Notes: generated by a model from the sequence alone, not told the origin. A stretch of 64,000 nt of DNA from Arthrobacter globiformis (GCF_030817195.1 NZ_JAUSYZ010000001.1:3658001-3722000); one strand, 5' to 3'; shown: positions 51,735 through 60,928, counted from the stretch's first letter. Numbers and translations are program-made.

Positions 51735-52898
51735 CTAACCCGGGATCAGGCCCAGGTTCCGGACGCTTCCGACGGCGGCCGTCACCGCCGCGGCGGCAGC
51801 CTCCAGGTCGGCGGCGGTCACCGACGAATCAAAGCTGAACCTCACGGCCGTCTGTGCCACCTCCGCTTCGATGCCGAGTGCCACCAGCACCGGTGACGGA
51901 GCGTCCGATCCGGCCGCGCACGCCGAGCCGCTGGAGCACACCACGCCCTGGCGCTCGAGTTCCAGGAGCACGGATTCGCCGCTGGTGCCCGGGAAGCAGA
52001 AGGACGCCACCGAGGGCAGCCGTTCGGACGGATGGCCGGTCAGCAGCGCTCCCGGAACGCTGCCCAGCACGGCAGCAATGAAACGGTCACGCAGGCCGGT
52101 GACGCGCGCCGCGAGCGCGGGCCGGTCCGCGTGCGCCAGGGTGAGTGCGGTGGCCAGTGCCACGGTGCCTGCGACGTTTTCGGTGCCGGAGCGCCTGCCG
52201 CGTTCCTGGCCGCCGCCATGCAGCAGCGGCTCGGTGCGGGTCCGGCCCCGGACGAACAGGGCCCCATTGCCCTTGGGCGCCCCGAGCTTGTGCCCGGAGA
52301 TGCTCAGCGCGTCCACTCCGAGCGCCTTCACATCCAGCGGCAGCCAGCCGGCGGCCTGCACGGCGTCGGTGTGGAAGGGGATCCCCCGCCCTCTCGCCAG
52401 GGCCGCCAGTTCGGCCACCGGCTGGACGGTGCCCACCTCGTTGTTGGCGTACATGATGCTGACCAGCGCGGTTTCGTCCCGCAAGACCGCAGCGAGCGCC
52501 TCCGGAGTCACCGTCCCGTTCCCGTCGACAGGCACCACGTCCACGGCGAAGCCGTGGAAGCGTTCGAGGTACCGCGCCGACTCCTCCACGGCGGGATGCT
52601 CGACGGCGCTGATCGCCACCCGGTTCAGCGCCGGGTCCGCGGCCTGCCGCGCCAGGGCAATGCCCTTGACCGCGAGGTTGTCCGCCTCCGTGCCGCCCGA
52701 CGTGAAGGTGATCTCTCCCGGCCTGCAGCCCAGCACAGCGGCCACGGTCTTGCGGGCATCCGTGAGGGCCCGCGCGGCGGAGTCACCGAGAGAATGGTGG
52801 CTTGACGGGTTGCCAAAGTCGCCGGTGAGGTAGGGCCACATCGCCTCCAGCACCTCGCGGCGGACGGGTGATGTGGCTGCTGCGTCCAGGAAGATCAT
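51735..52898 (-). CDS. cysteine desulfurase (NifS/IscS-like)
   Basis: This 387-residue fold-type I PLP enzyme has the PLP lysine in SISGHKLGAPKG and the sulfur-carrying cysteine in CSSGSACAAGSD. It removes sulfur from cysteine as enzyme-bound persulfide. It follows nadC by 7 bases in the NAD operon, and a dedicated NifS-type enzyme with nadABC is known in Bacillus, where it supplies the NadA Fe-S cluster. The same role is likely here. Confidence 0.93.
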   Translation of the reverse strand: MIFLDAAATSPVRREVLEAMWPYLTGDFGNPSSHHSLGDSAARALTDARKTVAAVLGCRPGEITFTSGGTEADNLAVKGIALARQAADPALNRVAISAVEHPAVEESARYLERFHGFAVDVVPVDGNGTVTPEALAAVLRDETALVSIMYANNEVGTVQPVAELAALARGRGIPFHTDAVQAAGWLPLDVKALGVDALSISGHKLGAPKGNGALFVRGRTRTEPLLHGGGQERGRRSGTENVAGTVALATALTLAHADRPALAARVTGLRDRFIAAVLGSVPGALLTGHPSERLPSVASFCFPGTSGESVLLELERQGVVCSSGSACAAGSDAPSPVLVALGIEAEVAQTAVRFSFDSSVTAADLEAAAAAVTAAVGSVRNLGLIPG

Positions 52899-52905
52899 GG
52901 TGTGT

Positions 52906-53778
52906 TCACCCCACTGTCAGTTCGACGTCCAGGCCAAGGTCCAGAGCGGTGACGCTGTGCGTCAGGGCACCGACCGAGATGACGTCCACGCCCGCGCCGG
53001 CGATGTCCGCCACGGTGCGGAGGTTGACGTTGCCGCTGGCCTCGACGACGGCCCGCCCGGCGACCTGCCGCACACCGGCGCGGAGTTCCTCAAGGCTGAA
53101 GTTGTCCAGCATGATGGTGTCCACCCCGGCGGCCAGGACGGGTTCGATCTGGTCGGCGCTGTCCACCTCCACCTCGAAGTGCGTTGTGTGTCCCAGCTGG
53201 GCCTTCGCGTCGGCCAGCAGCGCGGTCAGCCGTGCCGGGTCTCCCCCGGTCATGACGGCCAGGTGGTTGTCCTTGGCCAGTACGGCGTCGGAAAGGCTGT
53301 AGCGGTGGTTGGCGCCGCCGCCGCAACGGACGGCGTACCGTTCCAGGACGCGCAGTCCGGGGGTGGTCTTGCGGGTGTCTGTGATGCGTGCCTTGGTGCC
53401 GGCGGCCAGGGCCACGAATTCCGCCGTCTTGGTGGCGATGGCGCTCATGCGCTGTGCCAGGTTCAGGCCGACCCGCTCGGCCAACAGCACGCTGCGCGCC
53501 CGGCCGGTGACCCGCGCAAGTTTTGTTCCAGCCGCGAACGCCTCGCCGTCGGCCACGAGCAGCTCCACCTGCGTATCCGGGTCCACCATCAGCATGGCGT
53601 CACGGAACACGCTGCCGCCGCTGAAGACCCCCGGGACGCGGGCGTTGAGCACAGCGGTGGCGCGGGCTTCGGCCGGGATCAGCAGCTGCGAGGTGATGTC
53701 ACCGCTGGGCGCATCCTCCGCGAAGGCCCGCTCCAGGATCTCGCGGACGGGTGCTGCGGGGAGGGTCAGGCTAGTCAT
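52906..53778 (-). CDS. nadC: nicotinate-nucleotide pyrophosphorylase (carboxylating)
   Basis: I use ATG 53778; a TTG two codons earlier is possible. The 290-residue enzyme converts quinolinate and PRPP to nicotinate mononucleotide. The phosphate-binding block TRKTTPGLR, KDNHLAVMTGG, and the C-terminal ASGNVNLRTVADIAGAGVD region (two blocks) are present. It overlaps the nadB stop by 8 bases. Confidence 0.96.
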   Translation of the reverse strand: MTSLTLPAAPVREILERAFAEDAPSGDITSQLLIPAEARATAVLNARVPGVFSGGSVFRDAMLMVDPDTQVELLVADGEAFAAGTKLARVTGRARSVLLAERVGLNLAQRMSAIATKTAEFVALAAGTKARITDTRKTTPGLRVLERYAVRCGGGANHRYSLSDAVLAKDNHLAVMTGGDPARLTALLADAKAQLGHTTHFEVEVDSADQIEPVLAAGVDTIMLDNFSLEELRAGVRQVAGRAVVEASGNVNLRTVADIAGAGVDVISVGALTHSVTALDLGLDVELTVG

Positions 53779-55609
53779 GGACAAGGCTCGCTTTCGGGCT
53801 CATTCTGAATTCTTCGTCTAGGTCGCGCGCCATAAAGGCTTCCGGCCGGCTGTCATCCCGGTAGTGGGCCCCCAGGGAATCGGTTCGTTCGCGGGCGGCA
53901 CGGACCAGCAGCTGCGCGGCGAGCAGCAGGTTGGCGTCCTCATGGGCGCGGGGATCGCCCGCTCCCGGCACGCGGTCAGGTCGTACGACGGCGGACCACC
54001 CGGCAAGCACGGCACCCGCCTCCCGCAGCAGCCCGCCGGTACGGAGCACCCCGGCTTTGGCAGTCATCAGCCGCCGCAGGGCACCACGTGAGAACTCAGC
54101 GGAGTCCGCATCTCCCAATATCTCCCCGGGGTATGGCTCAGCGCTTCGGTGATGAGCCTCGAAGTAGCGGAACAGTGGCGCGGAAGCGTCGGCAGACGGT
54201 GCCCCGGAAGCGTGCGTCAAAGGGAGGCCGCCAGCGGCCGTGGGCCCACGCGATCCGGGTTCCCTGGCCGAGCTTGCGAGGTTAGGGAGATCGTGGGGAC
54301 GCGGAGGGGTGCCGTTGGGAGACGGAACCGACGGCTCACCAAGAAACGTCTCAACCGCCCGCCGCCCGAAAACCAGCCCTTCGAGGAGCGAGTTGCTGGC
54401 CAGGCGGTTGGCGCCCTGGACTCCGGTGCAGGCGACCTCGCCGGCTGCGAAGAGCCCGGGGACCGTGGTGCGGCCATGCAGGTCGGTGGAAACGCCGCCC
54501 ATCCAGTAGTGCGCGGCCGGTGCGACGGGGACGGGTTCCCGGGTCCAGTCGATGCCGGCCTCGCGGGTGCGCCGCGTGATGGTGGGGAAGCGGCGCTCCA
54601 GGAATCCTGCTCCCCTGGCGTCCTCGATGACCCGGGCGTCGAGGTAGACGTGGCCGTTGGGGTCGCCGAGCGCGGCCAGGTGCAAAGCGATGCTGCGGGA
54701 CACGACATCGCGCGGGGCGAGTTCGGCGTCGGGGTGGTAACCGTGCAGGAAGCGGCGGCCGTGCGCGTCAACGAGGATGGCACCCTCGCCGCGCACTGCC
54801 TCGGAGATCAGCAGCGGATCCTGGCCGTCGTCGGTGCCTGGCGACCCGGCTGCCCCTCCCCCGTCGGGGCGCACCAGGCAGGTGGGGTGGAACTGGAAGA
54901 ATTCCAGGTCCGCGACCGCCGCACCGGCGCGCCAAGCGAGGGCCAAGCCGTCCGCGGTGGCAACGGAAGGGTTGGTGGTCTGCGCAAACAGCTGCCCCGC
55001 CCCGCCGGTGGCCAGCAGCACGGCGTCGGCCTGGATCCTGCCGGGCCGGCCTGCCTGCAGGAACTCAACGCCCGTGACCCGCCGGCCCTGCTGCAGAAGG
55101 GCCGTGACGCTGGCGTGGCCCAGCAGCCGGATCCTGCCCGAGGCCTGCGCGGCCAGCACGGCGCAGATCAGGGCGTTGGCGATGCCGGCCCCGGTGGCGT
55201 CGCCGCCGGCGTGCAGGATCCGCGGCGCGGAGTGGGCGGCCTCGAGCCCCAAGGCGGGGTCGCCGTCGTCGTCCAGGTCGAAGCGGACGCCGAAGCGTCC
55301 GAGACCGGCGATGTCCCGGCGCGCCTCGGTGCAGAGCACCCGGACAGCCGCCGGGTTGCAGTGCCCGGCGCCGGCCTTCAGGGTGTCGGCGATATGGGCG
55401 GCCACGGTGTCGCCGGGCGACGGCTCATCGAGGACGGCGGAAATGCCGCCCTGGGCGAAGTACGTGTTGCTGTCCGCGAGCGCGCCCTTGGTCAGCAGCA
55501 CCACGTCGGCGCCTGCCTCCGCCGCGAGCAGCGCGGCATAGAGGCCGGCGATGCCGCTGCCGACGACGGCGAGCCGCCGGCGGCCGGCCGTTCCGTTTTC
55601 GCTGGTCAT
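53771..55609 (-). CDS. nadB: L-aspartate oxidase
   Basis: The ATG at 55609 with GGGAG upstream is preferred over the frame opening at 55681. This 612-residue FAD enzyme oxidises aspartate to iminoaspartate for quinolinate synthesis. The dinucleotide motif is VVGSGIAGLYAALLA. The succinate-dehydrogenase-type block GVQGANRLASNSLLEGL and the substrate-loop HYWMGGVSTD are present. A Pro/Ser/Arg-rich insert of about 50 residues separates the FAD domain from the C-terminal helical domain. It lies between nadA and nadC in the operon. Confidence 0.96.
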   Translation of the reverse strand: MTSENGTAGRRRLAVVGSGIAGLYAALLAAEAGADVVLLTKGALADSNTYFAQGGISAVLDEPSPGDTVAAHIADTLKAGAGHCNPAAVRVLCTEARRDIAGLGRFGVRFDLDDDGDPALGLEAAHSAPRILHAGGDATGAGIANALICAVLAAQASGRIRLLGHASVTALLQQGRRVTGVEFLQAGRPGRIQADAVLLATGGAGQLFAQTTNPSVATADGLALAWRAGAAVADLEFFQFHPTCLVRPDGGGAAGSPGTDDGQDPLLISEAVRGEGAILVDAHGRRFLHGYHPDAELAPRDVVSRSIALHLAALGDPNGHVYLDARVIEDARGAGFLERRFPTITRRTREAGIDWTREPVPVAPAAHYWMGGVSTDLHGRTTVPGLFAAGEVACTGVQGANRLASNSLLEGLVFGRRAVETFLGEPSVPSPNGTPPRPHDLPNLASSAREPGSRGPTAAGGLPLTHASGAPSADASAPLFRYFEAHHRSAEPYPGEILGDADSAEFSRGALRRLMTAKAGVLRTGGLLREAGAVLAGWSAVVRPDRVPGAGDPRAHEDANLLLAAQLLVRAARERTDSLGAHYRDDSRPEAFMARDLDEEFRMSPKASLVHD

Positions 55610-55619
55610 TGTGGGCTCC

Positions 55620-56930
55620 CTATTGGGGCTTGGCGGCGAGCATGCGCTCGAGTGCTGTCCTGGCGTCCTGCTGCACGTCATCGTCCACGGTGATGCGGTT
55701 CACCACGCGGCCGGCGACGAGCTCTTCGAGGACCCAGGCCAGATAGCCGGGGTGGATCCGGTACATGGTGCTGCAGGGGCAGATGACCGGATCCAGGCAG
55801 AAGATGGTGTGCTGCGGGTACTGGGCGGCGAGCCGGTTCACCATGTTGATCTCGGTGCCGATGGCGAACACCGTGGGCTCGGTGGCTGCCGCGATGGCCT
55901 TCTGAATGAAGTCCGTGGACCCTGCGGAGTCGGCTGCGTCCACCACTTCCATGGGGCATTCGGGGTGCACAATGACGTTGACGCCCGGGAAGTCGGTGCG
56001 GGCCTTTTCGATCTGGGCCACGCTGAAGCGCTTGTGGACCGAGCAGAATCCGTGCCAGAGGATGACGCGGGAGTCCAGCAGGGCCTGTTCGTCGTTGCCG
56101 CCAAGTTCCTTGCGCGGGTTCCACATCGGCATCTGCTCGAGCGGAACACCCAGCGCCTTGGCCGTGTTCCGGCCGAGGTGCTGGTCCGGGAAGAACAGGA
56201 CGCGCTGGCCGCGCTCGAAGGCCCACTCAAGGACCGTCCTGGCGTTGGAGGACGTGCAGACGATGCCGCCGTTCCGGCCGCAGAACGCCTTCAGCGCCGC
56301 GGAGGAATTCATGTAGGTGACCGGGATGACCGGAACCCGGCCGTCGGCGTCGGGCTCGGTGCCGAAAATCTCCTCGAGCTGCTCCCAGCAGTCCTCCACG
56401 GAATCGGCGTCGGCCATGTCCGCCATCGAGCAGCCGGCGGCGAGGTTGGGCAGGATGACCGCCTGTTCCGGCCGGGAGAGGGTGTCAGCGGTTTCGGCCA
56501 TGAAGTGTACGCCGCAGAACACGATCGCTTCGGCGTCCGGCCGGGTCAGGGCGGCGTTGGCCAGCTGGAAGGAGTCGCCGACGAAGTCTGCGTACTGGAC
56601 CACCTCGTCGCGCTGGTAGAAGTGGCCCAGGATGACGGCCCGGTCACCCAGCGCCGCCTTGGCAGCCCGGATCCGGGCATCGAGCTCAGCTTCGCCGGCC
56701 AGCTTGTACTCCTCGGGAAGCTGGCCCTGCCGCGGGGTGGAGGCAGGTGCGACGTCCGCGCTGGAGGCCCCGGGACCGTAGGCCGGAACACCGGCGAGCG
56801 TTTCCGCGAGGTCATACTCCCAGGGCCCCTTGGCAAGCGCCGGGCTGCAGGTGCCGCCGGTGCCGGCTGCCGTGGCCTTTTCGGCCTGTTCACGCGTGAT
56901 CAGCTGGATGGCAGTGTTGACGCTGCTCAT
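55620..56930 (-). CDS. nadA: quinolinate synthase
   Basis: This 436-residue Fe-S enzyme condenses iminoaspartate with dihydroxyacetone phosphate. Cluster cysteines are suggested by VFCGVHFM, HPECPME and CPCSTMYR. YMNSSAALKAF and FFPDQHLGRNTA are family blocks. An N-terminal extension of about 70 residues is typical of actinobacterial forms. Its ATG overlaps the stop of the Nudix gene by four bases, with CAGGAG upstream, so regulator and enzymes are one operon. Confidence 0.96.
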   Translation of the reverse strand: MSSVNTAIQLITREQAEKATAAGTGGTCSPALAKGPWEYDLAETLAGVPAYGPGASSADVAPASTPRQGQLPEEYKLAGEAELDARIRAAKAALGDRAVILGHFYQRDEVVQYADFVGDSFQLANAALTRPDAEAIVFCGVHFMAETADTLSRPEQAVILPNLAAGCSMADMADADSVEDCWEQLEEIFGTEPDADGRVPVIPVTYMNSSAALKAFCGRNGGIVCTSSNARTVLEWAFERGQRVLFFPDQHLGRNTAKALGVPLEQMPMWNPRKELGGNDEQALLDSRVILWHGFCSVHKRFSVAQIEKARTDFPGVNVIVHPECPMEVVDAADSAGSTDFIQKAIAAATEPTVFAIGTEINMVNRLAAQYPQHTIFCLDPVICPCSTMYRIHPGYLAWVLEELVAGRVVNRITVDDDVQQDARTALERMLAAKPQ

Positions 56931-57646
56931 GGGGTGCTCCTGTTATCTGGGTCGAGGCCGGGGCGGCCGGTAAATCGGTAAAGACGAGGCGGGCGGTGCT
57001 TGCCGCCCTGGAGGTATTCACCGGTTTCTTCGATTTCCGGCGTCGACTTGATCTGCCGGCGGAAGTTGGCGGGATCCAGCTGCGTGTCCAGCACGGCTTC
57101 GTAGACCTCGCGGACCTGGGCGAGGGTGAAGTACTCCCCCAGGAAGTGGTAGGCGATGGAGCCGTAGGCCAGCTTGTTCCGCAGGCGCCAGAGGGCGTAG
57201 TCCACAATCGCGTTGTGGTCGAAGGCCAGGCTTCCGAGCTTGTCGGCGCGGAACCACCTGACGTTCTCGGATTCGTCCGCGAGTGCGGCTTCGGTGGGCT
57301 GGACCAGTGCCCAGTAGACGATGGACACCACGCGCTGCGTGGGTGAGCGGTGCACCCCGCCGAAGGCGTAGAGCTGTTCGAGGTAGCTGGGTGCCAGCCC
57401 CGTGGTTTCCCGCAAGTTCCGTGAAGCGGCGTCCTGCAGAGATTCAGCGTGGGTCAGCGGACCGCCCGGCAGGGCCCACAGGCCTTTGAACGGTTCCCGG
57501 ATCCGGCGGACCAGCGGGAGCCACAGCGTGGGGCGGCCGGAAGACTCGCTGGGGCGGAGCGCGAAAATCACCGTGGAAATGGCAAGTGAAGGCGGCGCGG
57601 ACTGCCGCTCGGCCACGTTGGCTGAGGTGGTGTACACGGTAATCAC
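56927..57646 (-). CDS. nrtR: NrtR-like Nudix-family transcriptional regulator of NAD synthesis
   Basis: This 239-residue protein has an N-terminal Nudix domain (residues about 20-150) and a C-terminal winged helix (about 155-225), the NrtR layout. The Nudix box, GPLTHAE then RNLRETTGL, departs from the hydrolase consensus: the first Glu of REU is Asn and the second Glu of the EE pair is Thr. Metal-dependent hydrolysis should therefore be weak or lost. It leads the nadA-nadB-nadC-nifS operon with a four-base overlap. The start is GTG at 57646. ADP-ribose is the usual NrtR effector; that is family knowledge. A 25-base palindrome lies 47 bases upstream. Confidence 0.85.
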   Translation of the reverse strand: MITVYTTSANVAERQSAPPSLAISTVIFALRPSESSGRPTLWLPLVRRIREPFKGLWALPGGPLTHAESLQDAASRNLRETTGLAPSYLEQLYAFGGVHRSPTQRVVSIVYWALVQPTEAALADESENVRWFRADKLGSLAFDHNAIVDYALWRLRNKLAYGSIAYHFLGEYFTLAQVREVYEAVLDTQLDPANFRRQIKSTPEIEETGEYLQGGKHRPPRLYRFTGRPGLDPDNRSTP

Positions 57647-57692
57647 CCGCTTCGCTGCGATCGGCCAGCCCGTCCGGACTGGCCCCTGGATT

Positions 57693-57717
57693 AGTTATGG
57701 TCAAGTTGACTCAAACT
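57693..57717. promoter_or_regulatory. candidate NrtR operator
   Basis: AGTT-N3-GTCAA-G-TTGAC-N3-AACT is symmetrical around 57705 with 9 of 12 base pairs matched. The two bases further out at 57690-57691 and 57719-57720 also match. It lies upstream of the regulator gene, where autoregulation of the NAD operon would act, and about 110 bases before the divergent permease. Confidence 0.6.
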
Positions 57718-57826
57718 GATTCTACGGCTGGCGGCCCGGGATGCAAAATGTTTCGCCCGAGGTTCGGTGTAAATTCGAGAGGTCCCAAAAGGACCAGTTC
57801 CCCCCAACCCCAAGAAGGTGCGCAGC

Positions 57827-59203
57827 ATGACGATGAAGTCCACAGCCGAGCGACCCGCAGTTCAGCTCCGCCACAGCATGAAGCCCCGCCAGCTCACCAT
57901 GATGGGCCTGGGCAGCGCCATAGGAGCCGGGCTCTTCCTGGGTTCCGGCGCCGGCGTGCAGGCGGCAGGTCCCGCCGTCCTGGTTTCCTACCTTGTGGCC
58001 GGCACGCTCATCATTCTGGTCATGTGGGCGCTCGGCGAGATGGCAGCAGCCAACCCCAACAGCGGCGCCTTCTCCGTGTACGCCGAACGCGCCATGGGCA
58101 AGACCGCCGGGGCAACCGTGGGCTGGCTCTGGTGGCTGCAGCTGGTGGTGGTCATCGCCGCCGAAGCGCTCGGTGCCGCGGGGCTGCTGTTTTCGGTCTG
58201 GCCGGTGGTTCCGGTGTGGGCACTCTCTCTGGTGTTCATGGTGGTGTTCACGGGCATCAACCTCGCCGGCGTGAAGAACTTCGGCGAGTTCGAGTTCTGG
58301 TTTGCCATCCTCAAGGTGGCGGCCATCGTCCTGTTCCTCGGCATCGGCGCCGCGCTGCTCCTGGGGCTCCTGCCGGACGTGGCATCGCCGGGCCTGGCCA
58401 ACATCACCACAGACTTCGCGCCCTCGGGCCTGGCCGGCATTGCCACGGCACTGTTCGTGGTGATCTTCGCGTTTGGCGGCACGGAGATCGTGAGCGTCGC
58501 AGCCGCTGAGACCGAAGACCCCGAGCATAGCGTCACCAAGGCCATCCGCACGGTGGTGTGGCGGATCCTCGTCTTCTACATCGGCTCCGTCTTCGTGATC
58601 GCGGCCGTCCTTCCGGCCACCTCGGAGGCCCTGTCCTCGCCGTTCGCAGGCGTCCTGGGCGCCGCCCGCATCCCGGGTGCCGCCACCGCCATCACCCTGG
58701 TGGCCGTCGTCGCCCTGCTGTCCGCCCTCAACGCCAACCTTTACGGGGCGTCCCGCATGGTGTTTTCGCTCGCAGAGCGCGGCGAGGCTCCCGGCTTCCT
58801 GTCCAGGCTCAGCCGCGCAGGCGTGCCGATGGTCGCCGTCGGCGTTTCCGTAGCCTTCGGCTTTATCGCCACGGTCCTGGAACTGCTCTTCCCCGAGCGC
58901 ATCCTGCCCGCCCTGTTCCAGCTGGTGGGGTCCACCTGCCTCGTGGTCTGGGGTTCGGCGCTGGTGTCCCAGCTCATCCTGCGCCGGCGGGCGGACCGCA
59001 ACGGCACCCCTCTGCCGCTGCGGATGACGGGCTTCCCCGGACTCACCGTGTTCGGCCTCGTGCTGCTTGGGCTGGTGTTTGCCGTGGGCTTCAGCGCAGA
59101 GAGCAGCCGCATCCAGTTGATCAGCACGCTGCTGCTCATTGCCGGCATCGCCGCCGCCTGCTGGGCAGGTGCCCGGTTCGCGGCTTCGCGCCCAACCAAG
59201 TAG
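57827..59203 (+). CDS. amino acid permease (APC superfamily, AAT type)
   Basis: I use ATG 57827 (AAGG eight bases upstream) instead of the GTG at 57818. The 458-residue protein has about twelve transmembrane helices. Helix 1 carries GLGSAIGAGLFLGSG, the substrate-binding unwound segment; FGGTEIVSVAAAETEDPE follows helix 6. This suits GABA, aromatic or neutral amino acid permeases of proton symport type. Exact substrate is unknown. Its TAG stop lies inside palindromic repeat copy C. Confidence 0.92.
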   Translation: MTMKSTAERPAVQLRHSMKPRQLTMMGLGSAIGAGLFLGSGAGVQAAGPAVLVSYLVAGTLIILVMWALGEMAAANPNSGAFSVYAERAMGKTAGATVGWLWWLQLVVVIAAEALGAAGLLFSVWPVVPVWALSLVFMVVFTGINLAGVKNFGEFEFWFAILKVAAIVLFLGIGAALLLGLLPDVASPGLANITTDFAPSGLAGIATALFVVIFAFGGTEIVSVAAAETEDPEHSVTKAIRTVVWRILVFYIGSVFVIAAVLPATSEALSSPFAGVLGAARIPGAATAITLVAVVALLSALNANLYGASRMVFSLAERGEAPGFLSRLSRAGVPMVAVGVSVAFGFIATVLELLFPERILPALFQLVGSTCLVVWGSALVSQLILRRRADRNGTPLPLRMTGFPGLTVFGLVLLGLVFAVGFSAESSRIQLISTLLLIAGIAAACWAGARFAASRPTK

Positions 59204-59256
59204 CAGCACAGGGGGTTCTCACGGCTGGGAACCCCCTGTGCTGCCACCCAGTTGGG
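59191..59256. repeat. dispersed palindromic repeat, copy C
   Basis: GCAGCACAGGGGGTTC (59203-59218) pairs perfectly with 59229-59244, and outer CCCAAC (59191-59196) with GTTGGG (59251-59256). The arms keep the CCCAAC...GTAGCAG pattern of copies A and B, while the core has GGGGGTTC in place of GGGCGTTC, with compensating changes in both arms. Confidence 0.85.
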
Positions 59257-59380
59257 AAGCCGTGAATTTCCCCGGTCCGCAGGCAGGTAGAGTGGTGCCC
59301 ATCCACGGCGGACCGGCGACGGAGCAGTCCCGGCGAGCCCTGTACCTGACAAGGACTGAGACTTGACGAGGACTGAGGCG

Positions 59381-60208
59381 ATGAGCGGCAGACACACGGG
59401 CGAACAGCACTCCCACACGGTCGAGGGCACCGACCCGCAGCTATACGTCGAGGTGCACGACCCCGCGAACGACGCCGGCCTCCGCCCCATCCTCCTCATC
59501 CACGGCTTCTCTGCGTCCAGCAAGCTGAACTGGGAGGACACCGGCTGGATCCCGGCGCTCCTGGAGGCAGGCCGCCGCGTCATCGCCGTCGATCTGCCCG
59601 GCCACGGCCGGAGCGGCGCGCCCGAGGACATGGACTCCTACTCCCCCAGCCGGATCAGGGCGGACCTCCTGCAGATCGCGTTCGACGCCGGCGCCCGGCC
59701 CCTGCGCGACGGTGACCCCGCCAGCGGGCTGGACGTGATCGGCTATTCCCTCGGTTCCCGGCTCGCCTGGGAGTTTGGCGCCACCCAGGCAGAGCTGGTG
59801 CACCGGCTGGTCCTGGGCGGCCCGAACATGGCCGACCCGCTGGCGGACTTCGACCTCGTGGCCGCCCAGCGGTATCTGGCCGACGGCTCGCCCATTGCTG
59901 ACGCGTCCACGGCCGGACTCCTCAGCATGGCCCAGGCGCTGCCGAGCAACAACATCTTCGCGCTGCTGTCCCTGGTTGAGGCGATCAAGGGTGAACCGTA
60001 CGACCCGGCCGAGGCCGTGCCGCACATGCCCGTGCTGCTGGTGGCCGGTGAGAACGATGAGCGTGCCGCGTCCATGCCGCAGCTTGCCGAGCTGGCCCTG
60101 AAGGCCGGCTCCATGGCCGAGCAGCTCATCCTGCCGGGGCGCACGCACACCAACGCCATCACCAGCCGGGCCTTCAAGCAGGCGGCCATCGCGTTCCTCA
60201 GCAGCTAG
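59381..60208 (+). CDS. alpha/beta hydrolase
   Basis: The start is either ATG 59381 (GAGG nine bases upstream) or TTG 59363; I list the ATG, giving 275 residues. The fold markers are LLIHGFSASS (oxyanion loop), VDLPGHGRSG, the nucleophile elbow GYSLGSR, and the late histidine in GRTHTNAI; the acid is probably the Asp in GENDERA. It is a soluble esterase-type enzyme with unknown substrate. The next gene, a phosphoribosyltransferase, follows after 66 bases. Confidence 0.88.
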   Translation: MSGRHTGEQHSHTVEGTDPQLYVEVHDPANDAGLRPILLIHGFSASSKLNWEDTGWIPALLEAGRRVIAVDLPGHGRSGAPEDMDSYSPSRIRADLLQIAFDAGARPLRDGDPASGLDVIGYSLGSRLAWEFGATQAELVHRLVLGGPNMADPLADFDLVAAQRYLADGSPIADASTAGLLSMAQALPSNNIFALLSLVEAIKGEPYDPAEAVPHMPVLLVAGENDERAASMPQLAELALKAGSMAEQLILPGRTHTNAITSRAFKQAAIAFLSS

Positions 60209-60274
60209 GGGCTCCCGCCGGGGCCCACGGGCGTAGGCTGGACTTTGGGGGCGGAGACTCCGGAAGAGGAACCC

Positions 60275-60928
60275 ATGGCCATGGTTTTTGAGGACCGGGA
60301 AGACGCAGGACGGCAGCTTGCAGCCGCCCTTCCGCAATTCCGCGAGCGCCCGGACACCCTGGTGCTGGGCTTGGCCCGCGGCGGTATCCCGGTGGCCGCC
60401 GCCGCGGCCGAGGTCCTCCACCTTCCCTTCGGGGCCGTGCTGGTCCGCAAGCTTGGCATCCCGGGCCACGACGAGACCGCATTCGGTGCGCTCGCCTACT
60501 CAGGCGGAAGGATCGTCCGCCTTCTCAACAGGCCGCTCGTGGAGCGACTTCTTGACGACGGCGTACGGCAGGAGTGGCTCGACCAGGTGGAGCACCGGGA
60601 GCGGACCGAACTGATGCGCCGCGCCGACAGCTATCCGGCCGTGGACCCCGATGTGCATGGCAAGACGGCCCTGCTGGTGGACGACGGCCTGGCGACGGGG
60701 GCCACCATGCGGGCAGCGGTCGAGGCGGTACGGATGGCCGGCGCTGCAGCCGTAGTGGCCGCAGCGCCGGTCGGCTCGCTCGAGGCAGAGAAATCACTGT
60801 CCCGGGTCTGCAACGTCCTGTGCCTCCACCTGCCAGGAAGATTCCGGGCCGTGGGAGCCTTTTACCGGCACTTCGATCAGCTGAGCGACGAGGACGCCAT
60901 TGCCCTGCTGCACGGCGCCCGCATCTAG
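60275..60928 (+). CDS. phosphoribosyltransferase-domain protein
   Basis: This 217-residue protein has the type I PRTase PRPP-binding loop ALLVDDGLATGATMRAAV, an N-terminal LGLARGGIPVAAAAAEVL and AVLVRKLGIPGHDETAFGA in two blocks. Such proteins are common in actinobacteria and are often fused to or paired with dienelactone hydrolase-like domains; here the partner may be the upstream alpha/beta hydrolase. The base or substrate is unknown. Its last four bases overlap the convergent MFS gene. Confidence 0.88.
   Translation: MAMVFEDREDAGRQLAAALPQFRERPDTLVLGLARGGIPVAAAAAEVLHLPFGAVLVRKLGIPGHDETAFGALAYSGGRIVRLLNRPLVERLLDDGVRQEWLDQVEHRERTELMRRADSYPAVDPDVHGKTALLVDDGLATGATMRAAVEAVRMAGAAAVVAAAPVGSLEAEKSLSRVCNVLCLHLPGRFRAVGAFYRHFDQLSDEDAIALLHGARI

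Noticed and set aside
54149..55693. 514-residue + strand frame opposite nadB
   Set aside because: nadB is unmistakable on the other strand. The + frame is low-complexity and lacks a ribosome site.
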